Source of the DNA: G963665185 sp049723905 | GTDB lineage: Bacteria > Desulfobacterota > Desulfovibrionia > Desulfovibrionales > Desulfovibrionaceae | NCBI RefSeq assembly: GCF_049723905.1 | Contig: NZ_JBJKFD010000001.1 | Coordinates: forward strand, 2,604,001-2,668,000 | DNA: 64,000 nucleotides | Direction of reading: 5' to 3' | Shown: piece after piece, positions 59,135 through 64,000 of the stretch | How the letters are laid out: every line of letters begins with the position of its first letter | Position numbering within the stretch: the stretch's first letter is position 1 | Notes under the pieces: generated by a model | What the model was told of the DNA's origin: nothing | Database searches by the model: none | Seen by the model: only the letters and a program-made list of their open reading frames with translations | Program-made: the position numbers and the translations under genes

Positions 59135-59177
59135 AAATACAAATCCCCCTAGCGAAACGCCGGGGGGATTTGTATTT
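59135..59177 (+). terminator. Terminator after the glutamate synthase-like gene
   Basis: Perfect 15-bp stem (AAATACAAATCCCCC, 13-base loop) working in both directions; a smaller GGGGCC/GGCCCC hairpin precedes it at 59099-59116. Confidence 0.85.
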
Positions 59178-59274
59178 CCAACGAGAGCAGATTCAGGAGG
59201 TGCCGGTCTGAAGGGGAGCGAAAACAACGCGTCCGACTACCTCACGCTTGCCTCACGGCCACCTTAGGCCCGCC

Positions 59275-60765
59275 TCACGAACGCGCCAATTGCAAGGTAT
59301 CCACTATGCCCGTGCCCAGGTCCAACACACGCACGGCATGGTTGTTGGTGTCGGCAATGTACAGCGTGTTGCCACGTACGCACAGGCCGCCCGGCTCAAA
59401 GTAGCGGGCATGCCGCCCGTCGATATGGCCGCGCCCCTTGCCGCTGAATCCCATGCACACACCGCTGTTGGGATCGACCTGCTTGATCTTGTTATTATAC
59501 GTATCAGCCACGTAGAGCAGATTATCAAAGAACGAAAACGCCACCCCCAAGGGGTGCTGCAACAAAGCCGTTTCCATGGGCCCGTCCGCGTCGCCAAACT
59601 CGAAAAGCCCCTGCCCCACAAGGGTGCGGACTTCGCCCGCTTCCAAATCCACCAACCGTACAGCCGAGGCTTCGGCGTCCGCAAAGAACAGGTACGGCCT
59701 GCCCAGCACCTCGGCATGGGACAAACCGCTGGGCTGGGCCAGCAGGCTTTGCTGTAACGGCCCGTCCACCAGGGCCTCACCTCCGGTTCCTGCCCACGGG
59801 GAAACATGGTTGGTGCGCAGGTCCAAAGTCCAGATCTGATGGCTGCCCGCCATGGCAATGTACAGCGTGTCGCCGACCAGACAGACGTCCCAGGGAGAAC
59901 TCAATGCGGTTTCCGGCCCGAATCCCGCCACGCCCGGATACACAGTGGACTGGCTTCCCGTACCGGCAACGGTTTCCACGCTTTTTTCCTGCAAATCGAT
60001 ACGGCGGATGGAATGGTTTCCAGTGTCGGCGACGTACAGGTATCTGCCGTCGGGGGTGGCGGCACAGCCCTGGGGTGAAAAAAATCTGGCCTGCTCGAAC
60101 GGCCCATTAGCGAATCCGCCCTCACCTCCGCCAATAACCTCCCGCATCCGGGCCATTGGTTTGCCCTCGTACAGTTCGGTCAGTACCAACCGGTGGTTCC
60201 CGGTATCGCTGATGACCAGCCCCTGCTCTCCAACCGGCTCGACCTTGCCGGGGAAATGCAGTGTCGAAGGTTCTTCCATGGGCATATAGGAGCGGAGGTC
60301 CAGAGGTTTCGGGTCCAGACTGCCGTCTTCCGTTGCCTTATCCACAAGTTCCTGGATAAGCGGTGCAAAGCCGTTGAAAACACCTTCCCCGGAACGCACG
60401 GCGCGGATGTTCCCGTCCGGTCCTATGCAGACTACGGTGGGCCAGGCGCGTACACCGTAGGACTGCCAGACCTGGTAGTCCTTGTCGTTGAGCACCGGAT
60501 GGGTGATGCCCAAACGGCGGACGACAGTACGCAGATTCACGCTTTCCCCCTCGGCCTTGAATTTTGCGGAATGCACGCCCACAACCACCAGTGCGGAGCC
60601 GAACTTCCGCTCCAGGGCATGCAGGTCGGGGATGATGTGCATGCAGTTGATGCACCCGTAGGTCCAGAAATCCAGCAGCACCACCTTGCCGCGCAGCTGT
60701 TCCAGGCGCAACGGGGCATGGCTGTTGATCCATTCCATATCTTTTGGAAAATCAGGTGCTTTCAT
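59275..60765 (-). CDS. Thioredoxin-like/NHL-repeat protein (NHLRC2-like)
   Basis: 496 residues with AAGGAG before the ATG. N-terminal TlpA-type thioredoxin domain (about 1-150) with redox motif YGCINC at about residues 36-41 and the cis-Pro region VRAWPTVVCIGPDG. The rest is a six-bladed NHL beta-propeller (repeats such as GLVISDTGNHRLV, YLYVADTGNHSIRRI, LLYVADTYNNKIKQV, TLYIADTNNHAVRVL). No signal peptide, so cytoplasmic. The combination occurs in NHLRC2 relatives; substrate unknown. Confidence 0.92.
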   Translation of the reverse strand: MKAPDFPKDMEWINSHAPLRLEQLRGKVVLLDFWTYGCINCMHIIPDLHALERKFGSALVVVGVHSAKFKAEGESVNLRTVVRRLGITHPVLNDKDYQVWQSYGVRAWPTVVCIGPDGNIRAVRSGEGVFNGFAPLIQELVDKATEDGSLDPKPLDLRSYMPMEEPSTLHFPGKVEPVGEQGLVISDTGNHRLVLTELYEGKPMARMREVIGGGEGGFANGPFEQARFFSPQGCAATPDGRYLYVADTGNHSIRRIDLQEKSVETVAGTGSQSTVYPGVAGFGPETALSSPWDVCLVGDTLYIAMAGSHQIWTLDLRTNHVSPWAGTGGEALVDGPLQQSLLAQPSGLSHAEVLGRPYLFFADAEASAVRLVDLEAGEVRTLVGQGLFEFGDADGPMETALLQHPLGVAFSFFDNLLYVADTYNNKIKQVDPNSGVCMGFSGKGRGHIDGRHARYFEPGGLCVRGNTLYIADTNNHAVRVLDLGTGIVDTLQLARS

Positions 60766-60981
60766 GCGTATCTCCTTGCCGCACCATGGTATGGAGCGCG
60801 GCTTTTGGGGCGATCAGTCGTGGTACCACTTGAGGAGCGTCAGCCGGAGCCGGGGGAAACGAGTATCCCGCACAAACTCCCTCCGTTTCACAATTGCGGC
60901 AGAACCACAACGGGAATGGTTTCTTGACTTGATTTAATGCCGCTCCTACATTGAAGTAATCTTGAATTGCGGAGCCGGATT

Positions 60982-61713
60982 GTGACAGGGAAGAAACTGC
61001 TCTCCATTGCCAACATCTCTCGGGAATTGAATATTCCGGAATCCACCCTGCATTATTGGAAAAACCGGTTTGCGGAATATCTGCCCAGCATAGGCAGGGG
61101 CCGCCAGCGCCGCTACCGCATTGAAACCGTAGAAATTTTCAAAACCATCTCCGAGCTGCTCAAACTGGGCCACACCACCAGGGACGTCAAGGCGCAGCTT
61201 GCCGAACTCTATCCGCTGAACATAGAGCCGGGCCCCAGTGCCAGCCAGCCACAATCCGGGCAGGTCGTCCTGCAAACAGCCCAGACGCAGGAAATGCAGC
61301 TGCAAACCGCCGTGGCCGTGGGCACGGAAATCGCCAAGGTACTCGGCGACAGGCTCTCCCAGGTGCTCTCTTCGTTCTGCCCTGGTTTGCCTCCCGAAAC
61401 CATGGAGCGTATGCAGGAAGGCATGCGCATGCTGGAGGAGCAAGCCGAAGACGTGCACTCCCTGCGGGAAGAGAATACCCGACTGCGGGACGAACTTCAA
61501 AGCATGCGGGACGAACTGAACACGCTGCGCGAAAACCAGGACATGCTTTCCGGCAATGGATCGGGCGAGGCCCCGAAAGACGATGCCCTAAAAGACGATG
61601 CCATGAAAGACAAACTGTCCGTTCTGGAAGCAGAGCTTGTCCGTCTGCGCAAGGACCGTCGCGAAATGGAAAAATTCCTCCTGGACAAGATCAGCGCCTC
61701 AAAAAACTCCTAG
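60982..61713 (+). CDS. MerR-family regulator with C-terminal coiled coil
   Basis: 243 residues from the GTG at 60982 (GGAG 7 bases upstream). MerR HTH at residues about 6-70 (LLSIANISRELNIPESTLHYWKNRF, RYRIETVEIFKTISELLKLG). The long C-terminal part is helical, with heptads (LREENTRLRDELQSMRDEL, VLEAELVRLRKDRREMEKFL) and a repeated DDA(L/M)KD insert. Probably a dimeric DNA-binding protein; target unknown. The PfpI gene follows on the same strand beyond a hairpin. Confidence 0.88.
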   Translation: MTGKKLLSIANISRELNIPESTLHYWKNRFAEYLPSIGRGRQRRYRIETVEIFKTISELLKLGHTTRDVKAQLAELYPLNIEPGPSASQPQSGQVVLQTAQTQEMQLQTAVAVGTEIAKVLGDRLSQVLSSFCPGLPPETMERMQEGMRMLEEQAEDVHSLREENTRLRDELQSMRDELNTLRENQDMLSGNGSGEAPKDDALKDDAMKDKLSVLEAELVRLRKDRREMEKFLLDKISASKNS

Positions 61714-61762
61714 CTCCACATTTCGTTTGGAGGAGCTCCGCAAATTTCCAAGCAATGTATCG

Positions 61763-61795
61763 TTTTCTCCATTCCCCGGAGAAAATGCGTTTTTC
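61763..61795 (+). terminator. Hairpin between MerR and PfpI genes
   Basis: TTTTCTCC with GGAGAAAA, loop ATTCCCC, followed shortly by TTTTT. A partial or full terminator. Confidence 0.6.
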
Positions 61796-61822
61796 AACCT
61801 CAAACATTCAGCGAGGTATCTC

Positions 61823-62341
61823 ATGGAATTACAAGGAAAAACGCTCGTAATGCCCGTAGCCAATCTGTATAACGATCTGGAATTCTGGTACCCCAAAATC
61901 AGAATGACCGAGGCCGGAGCCAAGGTCATAGTTGCCGGGGCCAAGGCTGGGGAGACCTATAAAAGCAAAATCGGCCTTCCCGCCACCTGCGACGTGGCCT
62001 ATGGCGACATTTCCGCAGACAAGGTGGACGGCATCATCATTCCCGGCGGCTATGCCCCGGACTTCATGCGCCGGGACCCGGCCGCGGTACAACTGGTGGC
62101 CGACCTGGACGCCCAGAAAAAGCTGGTGGCCTTCATCTGCCATGCCGGGTGGCTGCCCATCTCTGCCAAGATTCTCAAGGGCAGAACCTGCACATCGTAC
62201 TTCGCCATCAAGGACGACATGATCAATGCCGGAGTCAATTGGGTGGACGGAGAAGCGGTTGTGGACGGGAACTTCGTCAGCAGCCGCACGCCAGACGACC
62301 TCCCCGCCTTTTGCCGGGCCATTCTGGAATTCCTGAAATAA
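61823..62341 (+). CDS. DJ-1/PfpI-family protein
   Basis: 172 residues from the ATG at 61823. Class I glutamine amidotransferase-like fold with DGIIIPGGYAPDFMRRD and the nucleophile-elbow cysteine in AFICHAGWLPISA. Family members act as glyoxalases/deglycases, chaperones or peptidases in carbonyl and oxidative stress. A terminator-like hairpin (62358-62398) follows. Confidence 0.92.
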   Translation: MELQGKTLVMPVANLYNDLEFWYPKIRMTEAGAKVIVAGAKAGETYKSKIGLPATCDVAYGDISADKVDGIIIPGGYAPDFMRRDPAAVQLVADLDAQKKLVAFICHAGWLPISAKILKGRTCTSYFAIKDDMINAGVNWVDGEAVVDGNFVSSRTPDDLPAFCRAILEFLK

Positions 62342-62357
62342 TAAACTCAGCCCTGCT

Positions 62358-62404
62358 TTACGGCGGCCTGCGGCTTTCCCCAGTCGCGGGCCGTTTTCTT
62401 TTGC
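62358..62404 (+). terminator. Terminator after the PfpI gene
   Basis: GGCCTGCGGC with GTCGCGGGCC (two G-T pairs), loop of 8, then GTTTTCTTTT. Confidence 0.7.
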
Positions 62405-62547
62405 CTGGCAGACCGGTCCGGCGCGGTATTTTCAGCCGGGCCAGGCGGCCCATGTATCCACATATGCCCCATGTACCAATGCCGAGTAGGACTTTTTTAA
62501 TCATGGCACGATTGAAATTGCATTCAATACTTGGTATTCAGCTGTTA

Positions 62548-62561
62548 CCCACAAATGTGGG
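62548..62561. promoter_or_regulatory. Palindrome upstream of the small gene at 62602
   Basis: CCCACA-AA-TGTGGG, perfect, 40 bases before the start codon; a candidate operator. Confidence 0.4.
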
Positions 62562-62601
62562 CAGCAGTAATTCGCACATAACCGCCTGAGTCAGGAAAAG
62601 C

Positions 62602-62883
62602 ATGGCATTTTACAACGTTTACAGAGGCACCAATTTCCGCTCCACCTATCTGGTTCTGCGCCAGAACGACCATCCCGAGGATGTCGTGCCCTTCAACCTG
62701 CTGTTCCTGTTCGGCACCCTGGAAATATCCCGCAAGGGAATCCGCCACTCGCATCTTCCCTTTGCCAAGGGCGGGCAGGAAAAAATCCTTCAGTTTGTGG
62801 AGGAAAAGGGCTTCTGCTTTTACAAGTGGCCCGGCAAGATTCTGGGCGAAACATTGGGCGACGTACTCGATCCCACTGCCTGA
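62602..62883 (+). CDS. Hypothetical 93-residue protein
   Basis: AGGA precedes the ATG. Sequence begins MAFYNVYRGTNFRSTYLVL and is mixed alpha/beta without a membrane span or known motif. The GC content and codon choice look native. Not recognised. Confidence 0.6.
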   Translation: MAFYNVYRGTNFRSTYLVLRQNDHPEDVVPFNLLFLFGTLEISRKGIRHSHLPFAKGGQEKILQFVEEKGFCFYKWPGKILGETLGDVLDPTA

Positions 62884-63015
62884 TTTTTTCCGTCCTTTTC
62901 CATCCAGAGTGCTGACAAAACCGTTCTGCATTGCTATCTATAAGGCAGGTGACACGCGCCCCTGCTTCCGGCTCTCACGATATGGAGAGAGCTATAGGGG
63001 TGCTTTGGAGGAACC

Positions 63016-63198
63016 ATGAGCAACAGCGGTTATATTCCCATAGGCAGCAGCAACAGCCTGGAAGTCGGCCCCGCCAACCCCACAGTGGAAGCGGTCACCA
63101 TCCCCGTTAACGATGTCCCCCTCAGCCTGCCGCCCACATCTCAGGAAATCCGCTCCGATGTGAACAACACCGGGTTCATCATCAACACCATGGCGTAG
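63016..63198 (+). CDS. Hypothetical 60-residue protein
   Basis: A strong GGAGG lies 6 bases before the ATG. Ser/Pro/Asn-rich, probably disordered (GYIPIGSSNSLEVGPANP, then VNNTGFIINTMA). Could be native or the first gene of the phage region. Not recognised. Confidence 0.5.
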   Translation: MSNSGYIPIGSSNSLEVGPANPTVEAVTIPVNDVPLSLPPTSQEIRSDVNNTGFIINTMA

Positions 63199-63502
63199 CC
63201 TCCGCCTCTCTGCGGCTTTGCTCCGCCACAATTCGTACTCGCAACTCCCCCACTCCAAAGACTCTCTTCCGGTTGGCTTGCTCTTGCCAATCCGCCCCCG
63301 ATGCTTGGCATCCAACTATCCGTTATTATGCATTTTTAATTGATATACGCCCGGCACCATGTCGGGCTTTTTCCTTCCTTCCCTTTTCCGCTCTCACAAA
63401 AAATTATGGGGTGCGAAATCCTTCACCCTTATTGATGTAAAGATTTTGCGTATAATTCGGCCTGTTGTTTGCTTGACGAATCCAAAACAGACAGGACGGA
63501 AC
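63199..63502. other. Intergenic region before the portal gene
   Basis: About 300 bases; contains the terminator at 63349-63372 and then an AT-rich stretch likely to hold the promoter of the phage-like gene. Confidence 0.5.
63349..63372 (+). terminator. Intrinsic terminator before the phage-like gene
   Basis: GCCCG...CGGGC stem with GC/GT inner pairs and loop ACCAT, followed by five T residues. Confidence 0.75.
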
Positions 63503-64000
63503 ATGACGCACCCACCCACACGGCAGAAAGGCAAGGAAGCATCAAAAAACCTCGCCGCTAGCCTGCACGACAAATTCAACGCCACCCGTACGGCCCGCAG
63601 GACAATAGAACAGCGCTGGCTGGACGACCTGCGCCAATATAAAGGGAAGTACGCGCCAAACGTACTCCAACGTCTGCACCCCAAACGCAGCAAGGCCTTT
63701 GTGCGGCTTACCCGCTCCAAGGTCCGCACGGCAGACGCCCGGCTCATGGACCTGCTCTTTCCCGGCAACGGCCAGAGCAACTGGTCCATCGATCCCACCC
63801 CCATCCCCGAGCTGGCCCCTGCCCGCCAGGGGGAAATAATCACCGACCTTACCGAACGGCTGGGACACGCTCCCAAGTCTGCAGAAATCGACAGCGCCTG
63901 CCAGGAACTGGCCGAGGACGCCTGCGCCGCCATGACCAACCTGATGCGCGACCAGCTTGCCGAAAGCCGCTACCGCGAGGTCATCCGCGACGTCATCCAC
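63503..64000 (+). CDS. Phage portal (head-tail connector)-like protein, 5' part
   Basis: ATG at 63503 with AGGACGG upstream; the frame is open for 166 codons to the end of the window. LAASLHDKFNATRTARRTIE, QRWLDDLRQYKGKY, FVRLTRSKVRTADARLMDLLFPGNGQSNW (in pieces) and DPTPIPEL match the start of podovirus/P22-type portal proteins, which form the dodecameric DNA-entry ring of the capsid. The motif LMDLLFPG is typical. It implies prophage morphogenesis genes beyond the right edge. Confidence 0.75.
   Translation, partial: MTHPPTRQKGKEASKNLAASLHDKFNATRTARRTIEQRWLDDLRQYKGKYAPNVLQRLHPKRSKAFVRLTRSKVRTADARLMDLLFPGNGQSNWSIDPTPIPELAPARQGEIITDLTERLGHAPKSAEIDSACQELAEDACAAMTNLMRDQLAESRYREVIRDVIH

Noticed and set aside
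57859..59142. Minus-strand open frame of 427 codons opposite the glutamate synthase-like gene
   Set aside because: Shadow frame; the plus-strand gene has all family motifs.
1..64000. CRISPR array
   Set aside because: No set of regularly spaced identical repeats was seen; the recurring sequences are tRNA fragments, IS ends and the two-copy palindromic repeat.

Overview
The window most resembles the chromosome of a sulfate-reducing member of the Desulfovibrionales. The strongest pointer is a molybdenum aldehyde oxidoreductase (27507-30335) whose eight iron-sulfur cysteines sit at the residue numbers known for the Desulfovibrio gigas enzyme. The wide use of GTG/TTG starts, the c-di-GMP/HDOD signalling genes and the archaeal-type glutamate synthase-like protein agree with this. 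No rRNA is present, and the species cannot be named from the sequence.

Left accessory block (1-10.6 kb): a phage replication O-like protein, small regulators, a pair of unknown genes (1446-2855), a Ros/MucR zinc-finger protein and a DUF2958 protein lead into a defence island. That island holds a Type II restriction-modification pair (HTH-fused C5 methyltransferase with a convergent PD-(D/E)XK-like nuclease) and a complete Type II CBASS operon (CD-NTase, Cap2 E1/E2, Cap3 JAB protease, 2TM-SAVED effector).

Segmented middle (10.6-35.1 kb): six degenerate 3'-half copies of a tRNA-Ala(GGC) gene, all on the minus strand, cut the region at about 10.64, 19.69, 24.15, 26.86, 32.99 and 35.05 kb. Four of them (10.64, 19.69, 26.86, 35.05) lie just upstream, on the minus strand, of an intrinsic terminator, as a real tRNA gene would. 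Between them lie self-contained functional modules: a peptide ABC transporter with peptidase T; TetR, an iron-sulfur flavoprotein, a GFA protein and a diguanylate cyclase; a TetR/MFS efflux pair; aldehyde oxidoreductase with its own sigma-54 promoter and activator; and a truncated EAL gene with an APC-like transporter. I read this as a fossil array of serial insertions at a tRNA gene. A palindromic intergenic repeat of about 150 bp occurs twice here (12.74 and 30.40 kb).

Decayed mobile zone (35.1-50.3 kb): a ParDE-like toxin-antitoxin pair, an AbiH gene whose 3' tip was displaced by an IS5-type element, a HAF-repeat autotransporter broken by an IS3-family insertion and a nonsense codon, a secreted Calx-beta/PPC protein, a RhuM remnant squeezed between two ISs, an IS481 element, and a mobilizable module (AlpA-like, DUF3987, MobC, MobA with a MobB-like gene embedded in another frame). 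It ends at an intact tRNA-Leu(CAA).

Right part (50.6-63.4 kb) looks like ordinary core chromosome: DUF554 membrane protein, DauR/YheO regulator, CbiL/CbiM metal uptake, STAS, HD-GYP and EAL-HDOD signalling proteins, FMN-binding glutamate synthase-like protein, thioredoxin-NHL protein, a MerR regulator and a PfpI/DJ-1 protein. The last 500 bases enter the 5' end of a podovirus-like portal gene, so a prophage probably begins here.
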